Below, in pieces: positions 1 through 14,200 of a stretch of DNA of 64,000 nucleotides. Within the stretch, counting starts at the first letter, position 1. Each line of letters starts with the position of its first letter. The stretch lies in assembly GCA_020746105.1 (NCBI GenBank), contig CM036630.1:10893840-10957839 (forward strand), read 5' to 3'. This DNA is from Trogon surrucura (lineage: Eukaryota > Chordata > Aves > Trogoniformes > Trogonidae). The notes under the pieces were generated by a model, which saw only the letters and a program-made list of their open reading frames with translations, was not told where the DNA came from and ran no database searches. Made by a program: the position numbers and the translations under genes.

Positions 1-914
<914 letters not shown>

Positions 915-2064
915 TAGGGCCTGACCCTGCGCTTACCCTCCCTCCCCAAAGCCTCTCCTCGGATGTGGTGAGCATTGAGCAGTCCGGGCTCCCGGCCAGC
1001 CCTCCTCCTCCCCGCCGGGGCACGGACTCGGCCGGATGCCTGCCCGCTGCGCTCCCGGGGCTCCGAATCGTGTTGTGCTGGAGGCGGGAGGTGCGTGGCC
1101 GTGCCCTCCACGCTCCAAAGACGCTGTTGTTGCTTCATCACTTTCCAGGTCTTTGTACTCCGCTGGCAGCGGATTTAGTGTTTTTCCCCTTTGTCACTTT
1201 TTTTTCCCCCTCATGATTGGGTTATTTTTTTGCCCCGTTTCCTTTTCCGTCGGGTTTTCGAACCATGGCCATTTGACCCAGTGGCACGCAGGCAGCTCCT
1301 CCCCTCGACGTTGCTCATGGAGGACTCGGGGAGGAGAGACGGAGGGAGCGCCCCGAGCCGGAGCGCTGGGCCAGCCCTGGGGGCAGCCGGAGGAGGTGGC
1401 CGGCAGAGCACGGCCAAAGTGGGACACCAGCAACCCCGCGGTGTGGCTGGGGCAGGAACGCCTCCGTCCCCGCTCCCGCACAGAGCCCGGCGCAGCCCCT
1501 CTCCCGCCTCGGCTGCCCTGGGGTGCCCCATAGGGTTGTGGCTCTTTCCCCCCGTGGGAGGATGGTGCTGGCACGGGCCCGGCCCCTCTCCCTGTTTGTT
1601 TCCCTATGCCTGGCCAGCGCAGCTCCTGCAAGGCAGCCAGGCCTTGGCAGGGGGACCCCAGCCCCATCCCGACGGCCGTGGGCGTGCGGTGTCCCCGGTG
1701 TGCCGCCGCCATAAATCAAACTAGCCCCGCGCGCCCGTCCTGCTGGCTGGACGGCACAGCGTGGTGTCCCTGGCTGGGGAGAGGGGGGGGCGGCGGGGGC
1801 GGCCGGGCTGTGGCGGGCTTTTCCCCCTCCCCGGCCCTGGGGGGAGTTTTTTATCCATAACCTCGTGGTGTATTTTCAGTGCTACCCCTGGCCCTGCCCC
1901 AGCTGGTGCGAGGGGGGAGCTGTGAGCAGCCCCTCACCGCCATATTCTCCCCCCCCCCCCCCCCCCCACCACCTGCGCGGGGCCGGGCGGGCGGGCAGCG
2001 GGAGCGAAGCTGCCACCCGGCTCCGGCAATCCCGCGCTCCGGCAATCCCGCGCGTGGCCGTTGT

Positions 2065-2220
2065 TTTGCATGATTAATTAGCGAGGAGGGTGACAGGAGG
2101 CGGTGGCGGCAGGGGGTGGCGGCGGAGAGGACCGCCCTCCCCCTCCCCGCGGCGCGGTTGCTGACGCCTGGGAGCCTCCGAGCGGACGCCAGCCCTATGT
2201 AAATGTTCACAAATATGCAT
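2065..2220. promoter_or_regulatory. Cluster of POU/octamer-like and homeodomain sites
   Basis: TTTGCAT (2065-2071) runs directly into GATTAATTA, giving a CAT-N3-TAAT arrangement of the type bound by POU class III factors, with a TAATTA homeodomain core at 2075-2080. An octamer-like ATGTAAAT lies at 2197-2204 and ATATGCAT at 2213-2220. The sites stand out as AT-rich islands in GC-rich sequence. A regulatory role is inferred only. Confidence 0.35.
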
Positions 2221-2640
2221 GCATGTCTGACCAGCTTGGAACGTGGTCTTGGCTACGTCTAGCCGGCTGTGGGGTGAGGGGGGTGGGGAGAGGGGTTTTT
2301 GTGCTCAGCTGATACTGCCATGCACTGTACTGCACATGTCCGCAACGCCACAGCAGGACCGTGAGACTTTCAGGGCCGTCCCCGCGGGGGTCTGCCCCCC
2401 CCCCCCCCCCCCCCCCGCCTCCGAGCGGGAGGCGGCGGCAGGGGGAAGGGGAGGGAGGGGCGCCCGCGGCGTGTGCCAGGGGACGGGGCGGGAGGGGGTC
2501 CGCTCCCCGCGGGGCGGGGGGCAGGCGGCGGGGCTGGCCCCCGGCGGCCGTCGTGGCCGCCGCGCCGGGGCTGGGTGTGAGGCGAGGGGCCGCGCCCGGC
2601 AGGTGGGTGGGCGGGGCGGCGCTTCCCGAGTCGCCGCGCC

Positions 2641-2792
2641 ATTGGCCCGGAGGGGCGGTGCCAATCACCGAGCCGCCGAGGTAGGCCCGCTCCCGATTGG
2701 CGGGCCTCTCCCAGCACCACGGCGGGCCGGCCCCAGTCTCCACCCAGCCAATCGGGCACGGGGTGGGGCAGCGAGCGGCGCGGCGCCATTGG
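2641..2792. promoter_or_regulatory. Five CCAAT boxes in a CpG island
   Basis: CCAAT or its complement ATTGG occurs at 2641-2645 (-), 2661-2665 (+), 2696-2700 (-), 2748-2752 (+) and 2788-2792 (-), in alternating orientation over 152 bp. The surrounding sequence is CpG-dense with GGGCGG-type GC boxes. This is the usual look of an NF-Y-driven, TATA-less promoter, yet it lies inside what should be the RNF44 3' UTR. Confidence 0.5.
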
Positions 2793-3417
2793 CCGGTTCC
2801 CCCTTGCCGCCCTTTGCCAGCCTCTCCGGCGGCCGCCCTCCGCGCAAAGCGTCGAGGCCGAGGGCCCCGGCCTGGCGCCACCAGCCCCGCCGCGGGCGCT
2901 GGCACCGCTGGGCTCGGTGCCCCTTGGGCAGGACCCCGGCCCCCCCCTCCCCGTCCCTCGCTCAGTGACAGAGAACCAAAGGAGTCCCCCTGCCCCGCCC
3001 CGGAGATGCCCCCCCCCCCGCCCCGTTTCCCCCCCCCCCCGTCCTCCCCTCCCGCCCTCGCGGTGCCCAGGGAGCCAGGAAAGCCTTACGGTCCTTTGAC
3101 GGCGACTCGAAAGCTCACAGCTCGTGTGCTGCAGAATTTATTCCAATGAGCAGCTAAAAAGTATCATTTAAAAAAAAAAATTTAAAAAAAAAAATAACAA
3201 AAAAATAACAAAAAAAATACTAAAAAACAATTATTTAGGGTGTTTGTGATTGCTGACTGCGCTGTAGATACCACTGTTTACCAATGATTTCCTGTGGTGG
3301 GATAGTGGACTGTTTACTGTTCTATTATACCAGTCCCCGGGCCCTCCGGTGGGACCCCCGCGGCCCCCGCGGCTCCCCGGAAGGTGCTAGGACGTGTGTT
3401 CTGTGTTAGAAAGTTTT

Positions 3418-3456
3418 TATATATATATATATATATATATAAATATATATATATAA
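3418..3456. repeat. (AT)n microsatellite
   Basis: About 18 TA/AT units with one interruption, in the AT-rich tail of the RNF44 3' UTR. Confidence 0.95.
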
Positions 3457-3779
3457 TTTTTTTTGCTCTGTTACTTGCACATTTTACAGTTACCTCATTT
3501 TTCCCATGTATGTATTTGAAAAAAGGCTAATATATAGAAAAAAAAGGTTCTTAAAGCTCTAAAAAGTGTTTGTTTTTTTTCCATTCCATTGGAATCATAT
3601 TGGTTTTGTAGCATTTAACATAACTAGTATGTTGTATTATATATATGTGTATTATACTGATTGAAATTTTTAACAGATTTGTACTTTTTTTAAAATGAAA
3701 GTTGCTAGTTCTGCTTGACCAAGTAGTGCAATCATTATTTTTTTTAATGTTGTGGCTGATTTTGAGAGGGATATTCACT

Positions 3780-3785
3780 AATAAA
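3780..3785 (+). terminator. RNF44: RNF44 poly(A) signal
   Basis: AATAAA at the end of the AT-rich 3' UTR block, after which base composition changes sharply. Cleavage is expected about 15-25 bases downstream. Confidence 0.75.
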
Positions 3786-3805
3786 TGTATGATGTATACC
3801 AACAC

Positions 3806-4690
3806 GCTGCGCCCCAGCTCTTGTCTTGATGCAGGCAGGCTCGAGGGGGGCCTGGGCAGCCACGCTGGGTCCCTGGCAGGGGGGCCTCCAGCCAGGCTCA
3901 CGCCCTGCTCAGGGGTCCCCAGGCCACCCCCCAGCAGGTGGAGGGAGGGTGCAGCCGCTGGAAGACCCCTGCGGAGGAGGCCTGGCACAGAGACCAGGTG
4001 TGAAAGCACAGGCTAGCTCTGTCCTCTGTACCACGGAGCCCCTCCTTCCCACTTGGAGAACCCTCTAGCTTGCACCACGATGGAAAGCCCTCCCAGCTGC
4101 CATCCTGGGATAGCACAGCTTCTTGGGTGGCTCCGGGCGGGGGCAGCTTCCAACTCGCTGGCAGCCCAACCCTCCAAACCGCCCCTGGCCCAAGGGAGGA
4201 GGTCATCCCTGTGCCCCCCCAGCTGGGGGGAAAACCAGCCCAGCCCCCGAGGACCTCAACAGCCCTAGGCTGGGGGCAGGTAAGCGTGCGTGGTTGTCTG
4301 TACAAAAGAGGTGAGCAGCAGGTAAGGAAAGAGGCTTACACTCACCCTTCTCCACACCACTCCTTTTTCTTCTTTACCCCCACCTCTAACTTGACCCAGG
4401 AGGGCTGACCCAGCCCTTTGAGCAAAGGAAGGGCCCTCTCCCTCTTACCCAGCCTCACACCCCAGGCAGGCAGCACAGCACCAACACCAGCACTGCCTTG
4501 CCCCGTGGTGCGCACATTTGTGTTTGTCCTACACCAGCAGCTCCGCTGGCACAGAATTATCAATTCAAGGCTAGAAGTTAAGTGTACCCCCAACACTGTA
4601 ACCTCCTGCAGAGCCCAACAGCTGGAACCCCCTCCTCGGTGCTTGGTCATGGCAGGAGGGGGCACAGGCAGAAAGCACGGGCACAGACAT
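3806..4690. other. RNF44-FAF2 convergent intergenic stretch
   Basis: A GC-rich stretch between the two facing 3' ends. I see no conserved coding frame, RNA gene or recognisable repeat. Confidence 0.6.
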
Positions 4691-4703
4691 GCTAGAGGCA
4701 GAG

Positions 4704-4709
4704 TTTATT
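4704..4709 (-). terminator. FAF2: FAF2 poly(A) signal
   Basis: TTTATT on the plus strand reads AATAAA on the minus strand, about 580 bases beyond the FAF2 stop codon. Confidence 0.7.
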
Positions 4710-5287
4710 ACACTACGCAGGCTAAGAACCCTGGGCAAGACCCCACACGGGTAAGAATTGAACCAGCTCTTTATCAAAAAGTTAATACTATTGTCAACCC
4801 CATTCTCCTTTGGTCATTACAAAGCAAGAGAAATATTAAAAGAAAAATATTTATACACAGAGGGAAGCTGAAGAGATTCTGTCCAGCCCTCCCCTCCCCA
4901 CCCCACTCCCGGCACATTCAGGTACCCGGTCTTCTGGCTGTCAGGAGCAGCAGAGTATCAAATCCTCACAAGATATCAGGTTGTTGGGGTTTTATTATTA
5001 TTGTCATCAATAAAAGCAGTAATTACCAAGAGCTGCCATTCCTGTTCCTCCCCCCGGGAGGGTGGAGGGGCAACACCAGCTCCCCTCCCTCTCTGCCCTC
5101 CAAGTGTAGGGGATGGCTGTGTGTGAGGATGTGCACACACTTCCTCTCGCCAGCGCACACACACAGCACAGCTGGCACAGGCGATGTGGTCTCTGATCCC
5201 TCGTTTGTATGCAGTCTTTTAAAAAAAATATTGTATTATAATAATAATATGAATTTCTCTTTCCATTGTGTGTCTTTTGGAAAAGTG

Positions 5288-8200
5288 TCAATCGTCCGTG
5301 AGGTCCTGCACAAAGAGGACTTCCGTGTGGCTGAGTCCAGCCTCCTGCAGCGTGGGTGGGTTGGGCCACTCCTCTGTAGGGAGGCAGGGCAGGACACGAC
5401 GAGGGAAGTTGGCCTCAATCTGGAACTTTTCAGGGCTTTCTTTCAAGGAGAACAAGAAGTCGTGGATCACCTGGGAAAGAAGCACAGAAATAACTGCCAG
5501 CTGTGGGAGCGATGACACAGCCAGACTGCATCTCACAGGGGAAGATGGCTACCAACTTCACACCCTCACTCCATCGTAGACACAAGACAGCCATTTCCTT
5601 AACATGCATGAAACAGGACTTGCCACAGGGTACCTGGGGAGTCCAGACACTGTTTCTGGCTCTTTCCTACACCATTATTTAATAGGGAACAACAAGAGTC
5701 TTAACTTTCCAGGAAGGAAAAAAACACCAAAAAATACTCCTTCCATTTTTTCCCCTCTAATCTCTCTCTTCTAAGCTGGTGGGACCAAGCCCCGTGACAC
5801 ATCCTTACCCAGAAACAACTGCCTGCTAAGGCTCTCGGCAAAAGTCACCATTTGGCAAAGTCCAACAGAACCAAAGCTTTGCTGAGCCGCCTGGAGAATC
5901 TCTTGATGCTCCTTTGCTCTGGGAAGCCCATCAGCTCTGCCCCAAGCTCACCGTCAATGACTGTGTGAAGTGGAATCGCCGCTCCACTCTGGAATCGTTA
6001 GGCAGCTTGAAAATTATCTTAACGCTCTCTGGGTCATCGGGATGTGGTTCGGGAGGAAGGCATTCAGATTTCCGCTCCTTCTCCTCCTGCAGCGTCTGCA
6101 AAGTAAGGAGAGAGCATAAGTAACAGGCATGCACTGACCCGACCTTTGCTTGTCCCTTGCAGCGCAGCTGCTCCATGGCGTTCAGAGGACACTCAAGCAC
6201 TGAGCAAGACAAGCAGCTTGGCTCGGACAGGACCACCACGCTGCAGGCAGTGCTCCTGACGCAGTACGAGCATCCGACAGCAGGCAGCAGCCTCTCCGGC
6301 AGTTTGCTCTTACCTGCCGCCGCCTCTCCTCTGCTAGTTTTTGCTGCTCCACTTCCTCTTCCTTCTTCTTCTTCCTCTCCCGCTCCTCCTTCTTCTTGCG
6401 CTCCTTTTCCTGGTCAGCACGTAAGGATGCCAGGTATGCCTCATCCTGCTGCTGCCTCAGAACTTGGGTTTGGTTCCTCTCTTCCCTGCAAATGTGAGCA
6501 GGAAGCAGTCAGGACTAGCGGTCCCTAAGATGCAGACACAGCAGACTGATGGCAGACCTGAGGATGCAGGTACAGCCTCAAATTCACATGAACACACAGG
6601 TAATGCCTCATTCAGAGCAGCTCAAGCTCCTAAAAAGCAAGCTGAGTCTCCACTGTCCCTTGCACACAAACTGTTTCCCTAGGTTGAGTTGAAACGAACT
6701 GAACAAGATTTCTCACCCACTGTGGCTTGACAGAGTGGACAGACAGCACACAAGCAGTGCCCAAGATTTCTGCCTCATACTTGAGATTCTTCATGGCTTT
6801 ATCTCCTCCAGGTAATTCCTTGCACATTTCAGAAATCGGTCATCAAAACATGTTACTGGGTGTCCCACCAAGACACTGGGGCAGGGAAGGAGCAGACAGA
6901 AGACACTGCCTGCAAATCCCTACAGATTTGCTCAGGGACTGGAGCTCATGCTTGCAAGGTACCATCAGAAACGCACTCAGAATTCAGGAAAGCCAGCCCG
7001 GGCAGCAGCCCTTGCTCACCGGCTGGCTGCAGACACCAGCCTTCCTCCTGCCTGCAACACCTTTGCTCCCACTTGGATCCTAGTGGCTGCTGTCCAAGCT
7101 TTCCCTGCAAAGCTCCAGCATGCTAAGGGTGTGCTCCAACCGCAGGAAGCAGTAGAGCACTGGCACACACCTTTCAGTAGTGGGCCTGTGCGGGCAACAT
7201 ATTCTGCTCCCTGGCTATAGAGTAGCCTGAATTTATGGACCAACGATTCCGCTGGGAAGAGGAGAGTCCACAGGTTGTGTTACAGAACACGAGGTGCTAA
7301 GCTACCTGCCCGCCCATGGTGTCTGGAGGGAGGAAGGGGACAGAGTCAAGTCTGCCTCCACAAGGTTTGCATTGCTGGAGCCCAGGTCCCCTCATACCTC
7401 TCCAGGCGTTCAGACACCAGGTAGGTCTGGTTTGCATCCATGATGAACATCAGTTGATTAATGAGGTCATCAGCCTGGATGAGGCCCTCTAGCCGCCCAA
7501 CTACTGTCATTCTGCGATCCTTCAGCATAATCACAGCCAGGAATGGGTACGTGTTCTCTCGCAGAGCCTGGGAGACTGGGAGACAGGCACAAACATCACC
7601 GTAACTGCCCCATCCAGAAGGATCAGCAAGGGGTAGAGCGTCCCATCACCAAGGGTCTAGGAAAGCAGCTTCCACAGCCACTCTCTCTTCCAAGGCAGAA
7701 AAGGCCTCAGGCTCCATTCTGTCAAAACTACTAACCCTATAAATCAGCAAAGGGAGGCAGTGGCTCAGAGCATAGAGACTGAGGGCTAAAAACCCACAAA
7801 TTTTGAAATAACCAGAAAGGTTCTTTAAATCAAGCAGGAAGTAAATTGCTCTGCATGTCCATTCAGAATGGGACAAAAAGCCCTCTTCCTGGGTTTAAAC
7901 TGCAGGAAGAGAAACACAGGTTAAGCATGGGGAAAACACTTGCTAAGATGATTTAGGATGGCTGGAATTTGGAAGATACTGTCGTGGGGAAGATGGCAGA
8001 ATGCCCATCCCGGACATTTCCAAACAAAATTAGGTTGTTTCTGCCAGAGGCAGATTCTGTTTTGAGGCAGATCAGGAGCTTTTAAGTTACTGTTCACCTA
8101 TAGCTGCTGACCTCCTCCTCTTCAAAACACACATGGGACATCATAAAACTTAGATCTGTCATCACCAGAGGAGCCCTCCAAACTAAGTCAAACACCCTGT

Positions 8201-11200
8201 GGATTAAATGAAAGGCCAAGATCCATTCCAGCTCTGATTTCTAGGCTGACTCCAAAGCACTGCAGCAATGAAACAGCAATCAGAAAGTCTCCTTAGAAAA
8301 CCATTCTTTCAAGGTGTTGATAAGCTGGCAGCTGAACTGAGGCCAAGAATGACTTGAATTTAGTACCAGAACTCTCCTGCCATGAAACAGGAAGGGTCAG
8401 AAGTGACACAGGAGGCACAAACAGAACTTTGAGAAGAGGTTCCATTTGCAGCAAAACCCTACTAAAATCCTGACAGCCCAGGTATCAACAGTTCTGAAAA
8501 GACAGTACTTAAGAGGATCTCACTGTGGACTTTAGAGGAGACAGAGAGACTGGGTGTGGAGTAGAGATGACTGTCTCAGAAAGAGAAAGAATGCACCTAA
8601 CAAGTCACTTCTGGCCTCGGGTGTAATACAAACCGCTGTTAAGGGCACAGCTAGTTAGATATTTGTTTCTGCTACCAGTTTAATCCTTGGCACACACCCA
8701 TCAACTCCCATTAACAAGGTGCTGAAAGCAGACTGAATGCCTGCAAAGAGCACACAGCTAGGCCTGCCCAGAAACATAAGGAACAGCGGAGGTCAAGAGC
8801 AGAAGGTATTTCCCTGTGTCCTGGTTCCAGCTGGGGCAGTTAATTTTCTTCCCAGTAGTTGGTGCATGCTGTGTTTTGGATTTAGTGTGAAAATAATGTT
8901 GATAACACACTGATGTTTTAGTTGTCCTCCAGTAGCGCTTATCTTAAGGATTTTTCAGTTCACAGAATCAGTTTCCCATGCTCTGCGAGCAAGCAGGTGT
9001 GCAAGAAACTGGGAGGGAGCACAGCCAGCAGAGCGGACCCCAACTCGCCAAAGGGATATTCCACATCACCTGACATCTTGCTCAGTACATAAACTTGCAG
9101 GAGTTGGCTGGGGGGGGCAGATCACTGCTCAGGTACTGGTCAGCAGGTGGTGAGCAATGACATTGTGCATCACTTGTCTTTTCTTGGGTTTGATTTCTCT
9201 TTTTGTTATATTCCTTTTCATTACAATTATTATATTTTATTGTATTTTATATTAAACTGTTCTTATCTCAACCCACAAATTTTACTTTTCCCCCCCCCCC
9301 GATTCTCCTTCCCTTCCCGCTGGGATGGGGGAGGAGTGAGCAAGCAGCCCCAGTGCTTAGTTGCTGGCTGGAGTTAAACCACAACACCCTGGCACCCAAA
9401 CAGGCCCCCTGAGATATCACATGGAAACAAACACGCATTTCCCCACGCAACCCTGAAATCTCTCATCTGCTTGCACAAAAAAAACCCCCAACCTAGTGTG
9501 TTTTAAACACACAAATTTGTCAAAGAGCATTTAGCTTGTTCTAGAGATGGTGGGGGGGATAGGTAAAGCCCAGAAGGGACACACTTACCTCTGTATCCCT
9601 CTGGTTTATTGGTTGAGCAAGCCCAGAAGAGCATTCTAGTGTTTATGAGGGTGATCACCTCAGGTACGCACAGTGTATTGCTAGGGGATGAGAAGAGATT
9701 GTGTGAATTAAACTACATTTAACATTCAAAGATCATTACTTGGAAAACTCTCCTACCTACCGGCAGAATTCATCTGTGTCTTGGTGGTCATCTCCATGAA
9801 GATAAACCAACAGGAAGCGCAGCTCCCGCTTGGCATCATTCAGTGCCTTGGCATAAGAGCAGAGGAGGTAAAGTTACAGGGTCTCTAGGCAAGGAGAAAG
9901 CAGCACCCAGAGAATTTGTGACATGGCTCAGCAGCATTTACCTGGGCCATTACCCTGCCACTATGGGGTTTTAATGAAGCACAGGTGGAAGATGAACCTG
10001 TCAGACCTTCTGACTAAACCCTCATTCAAGGAGGCTACACACTTTTCACAACCCTTTCAGGATGTGGCTCTGGAGAACACTGAACTCGGAGTGCAGCCAG
10101 GTAGGCAACTGTGTAGATTGAGACATCCCCCCCCACACTCCAACAGACCCAGCTAGAAGCCAAGAGCCCTCCTTGTTTCCTCGCAATCACAGCAGCCAAG
10201 GCTGAGCTTTCACTCTAGCCTGTACAGGATACAATCTTCAGATGACATCAAATGAAAGCACTACTAAAAAAAGGTAACTCAGTAGTGCTGCAGGCCCCAA
10301 CAAAACAAGAAAAACAACAACAAAACCAACTTTCTGCATCTACAGTCTCTGGATTCCACCCACCCAAGAGCATTTAATAAGACCACAGCATAAGTGAACA
10401 ACAGACTCCCTGTTTTACTGGCACTGAGTTTTGGTAGCTTAACTGTTCCATGGTTCTTTAGGTTTAGATTCCAGGCAAGACAGAGGAGCCTAGAAGAGCT
10501 GCGGAGGTGGCAAGCTCCATTGCTGTGCAGCACGGAGCAGATACAGGCTCCACATTCTTCTCTGGCACTCGGGAAGCAGCGCTGCCGCAACAGTCTGCTG
10601 GGACACGCTGCAGGAGGTCCTTCCCTCAGCTAAGCTGAAAAAAGCTGCAGAAGAGGCAGTACCCATCGGGACGTCCCTCTTTTAGAGAGTGCACCATCAT
10701 CCCAGATCCAACATACGGAACTCTCACCGCCCATAATTTCTTCAGGGGCTCCCTCTCTTTGTTTTGAGGTCCCACACCAAGTTCTGGAGTTGCATTATAA
10801 TACAAGCCCAGGCAGTCAATCCCAATTTGGTGAACAGAAGGACAGACTCTGGCATACCGCATCAGTTTATAAAAACAAAGGCAAGATTACAAAGAATAGC
10901 TGCTGGCTACAGAGCCATACAGACGGTCGAGGAACACTCAGAGCAGCTTTGCTTTCCAACTTTGCAGGCTTGGCATATCATCAAGCCTGGCAGACACTCG
11001 TTTTCCAATCCACTTGCTCACTAGCTCTCCACTACCCTGTTAGAGAGTTTGGGACAAAAGCTGGGCTTTTAGATGAAAAGCGATTTTGCCATGTAGGCCC
11101 TGATACCATCTGGCAAAATTCCCACTCTCCATCTCCCCAGGATCTATGCACCAACACGTGACACTGACCTGGCTGTAAGTTCCCTGGTAGAAGACAGGGT

Positions 11201-14200
11201 GTATCCTCCCATATTTTTCCTCAAACATATGAATAAACGAAATAATGTCACCCACTGGGTCAGTGACCCGACTACGAGGATCAGGGCGTATAAAACGCAG
11301 AGCAAACCTAGGAAGGAAGCAAAGGATACTAGAAATTCATCTTACTGACTTTCTGAAGAACAGGTTTTCTTTTCCACAGACAGTCACGGGTATTTGTAAG
11401 GAGGAAAAAAGTCACAGCTGAGACCCTTGAACATTTATAATCACAAGCTAAAATACCACCTGCTACAAACTGATACCGTTGCTGCAGAAACCCCCCAGTC
11501 AAATATTATCTCTTGCCAGAAATCAGCAATCATCTCAATTCTGTGTGATTAACAGTTCCGACCTCCTCTGAAGCATCAGGCATAAGCCTGAGAAATTTGG
11601 TAAAACAGGCTGTTAAAAGCCACAGTTTTGTCCAGATAACTTTGAAAACTGCATTTCTGCTATTCCAAGACTAACAATTCCAGAGTGCAAAGAGCTGCAC
11701 AAAGAGAACATTACACTAGGAGTCCCATGAAGACATTGGAGGAGAAACAGTCATTCCTCTGAGGCTGAAAAAAGCTCACCTGCAAGGCAGATATCAATGT
11801 TTAGCTCTGTTGATGCACAGAAGTTACACAAAACTTTGGAAAAATCTCTCAAGGCAGGGGAAAGTAATATATCAGGGGAAACTGCTAAAACAATGCAGAT
11901 GGCAGGACTGCTGGATATTTACCACTTTTCAACGTTCCCTTTTCTCTCCCTCCATGTTGGAGGCAAGATAAACTATCCCTTTGGGGCAGCAGTGGGGGAA
12001 GAGGCAACAGTTATCAAAGAGGAAAAAGCAGAGGTATTTACAGTTTGAGTTTTGCCAAGTAACACACAGGGGTCAGGAGAGGTTAACCCACAGCCCAGCC
12101 CAATGGGACATGATTCTGATCGAGCTGTTTGTCCAAGAATACCAGACAGTTTGACACTGTTTTGCAGCCCCTTGGCATGGCACTGTAAAGCCACATGGAG
12201 TTAGAACTCCAGTTAAATATTTCATTTATAGAGAGCTGCAAAAACCTCTTTTTCTCTGCAATAAGATTTCTTACTAAACAGCATAGAAACTCTACCAGGC
12301 TACAGATAGAGCCAGTTGAGCAAATAAATGGAAAACCCACTGTTAGACTTAAAGATCCAAGTGACAGAGGTACAGCCAAATCTAAGCTACAGTGTGCCTT
12401 GATGCAGCTAATACACCATTCAGCAAAAAACATACTTACCTAAATATATCAAGTAATGTGTAATAGGTAAATCGGAATGGAAGCATTATGAAGTAGTAAC
12501 CCCATCCTAACAAACCCTGCAATTACAAAGAAAGAATTAGAACAGTCTCCACCCCTGGAACAGGCCCACTAAAGCAAGGTGTCCACTAGCATCAAGCACA
12601 CACAGGAGTATCAGTGCTCTAATCATCACAAAAAAAGCAGCTCAACAATATTTCATGCCTTTGGACCCATCAAATTCAAGTGACTAACAGGGTTCCTTCA
12701 TAATTCAACGTGATGCTCTGGAAACCAACGTCACTGACTATTCAAGAAGTGATGTTTTTCCTCCATTTCTTAACCGTACTAAGTCTTAGAGGTGCTCACG
12801 CAAATTTGTTTTGTGAAACATTAATGCAAGTAACTGATACTGTATTAAAGTTAATACACATTTTAAGGGTGGTTCTAGAAAGAAAAATACATTAACACTC
12901 TGCCATAAGGAGGGGACAGTCCTTCGTTCCAACTGAACTGATTGAAGCAGCTTTACTATGCCGCAGCAACACATTCTACGACACAGAGAAGGTCATCTCT
13001 TTCCGTGAGTCACGCTATAGAGAAAATCTCCACAGTAGTAGAGTTATTCCTTTAGCATCCGTATTTTGTTTTCAGAAGACAAAATATTTAGAAAGGAGAT
13101 AAGAGCACACAAAGAAAACAATTCCCTTCCCGCTCGCCAGTTCCCTTGTTCACAAGCAGTCACCCAAGCAGCAGGACAAAACCACTGTAAGATAACTTGC
13201 CCTTGGCTGTGGCCTTGAGACAACGTAGCTGTAGATCCTGTGGTCGGCTGTATTGACCTGCAATGGCCTCGATGGGGGAGGATTAAAGACACTTGGGACA
13301 CCCTCTTGCTCATTCAGACGGTCCTGTACAGCTGCCTTTGACACAAGAAAGAGCAAAGGGAGCTTTCAGACATTTAGAGATGACAGAAAATAGGGGTTTT
13401 TTTTTTAGAATACTTTGGACCCTAACAATAGGTATTATTTGCTCACAGCCCCAGATCACTGGATGAGCACAACTCACTATAAACTGTGACCATCAACACT
13501 CTTTTCTGTGTGGAAAGCATTTCCCATGGCAGCCTGCACACACACTCCACGGGAAGTTACACACTGTGCCAGTCAAGCAATTGCTCACAGCCTAACTCTG
13601 CCATGTACTTCTGAAACCAGCTCTCCAGACATATCAACACACCGTTATAAAGAGCTAGTAGCATAAATTCAGGAGCCAACAGATTAAATCTTACTCATAG
13701 ACCCCCTCCCCACAGGGAACCCTGTTTAATCCAGGTACTTGAAAACCACTACAAATCTTATTTGCAGGGATACCTCTATGTTCCAGTTGTGCTGCTCCAG
13801 TGTGTGACGACATTGGTCCATGGACTCTATGCCAGTCAAGTCCTAAAGAAGGAGAATAAAAGCAGATGAGTGCCAGGGAAACAATGCATTTTTGCTGTTC
13901 TCTGCAACACGTGAGCAGAGACATGAGTTACCACAACACAATACCACAATAGTTTTTTTCTCAGCGCTCTGTTCTCAGTTTAAGAGCAGAGCAACCTGAG
14001 CCAACCCAAATCCGTAAACACACAAGAGGCCTCAGACAGGCCTTTGCTCTCTTCCAGCATTAGCCAATGCTCAGACATGCCCAAGGTCTGTTACTACAAC
14101 TGCATCCAGCCCAGTAAAAAGTCTACCATTATACTCCCCACAGGTTTTACTCTGGAAGGATATGCCAAGGCCAGCGTGCTCAAACATCACCTCAACACAT

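Noticed and set aside
4418-5515. 365-codon open frame on the plus strand
   Set aside because: It is antisense to the FAF2 3' UTR and last exon, shows no domain or sensible composition, and reads through AT-rich and poly-pyrimidine UTR sequence.
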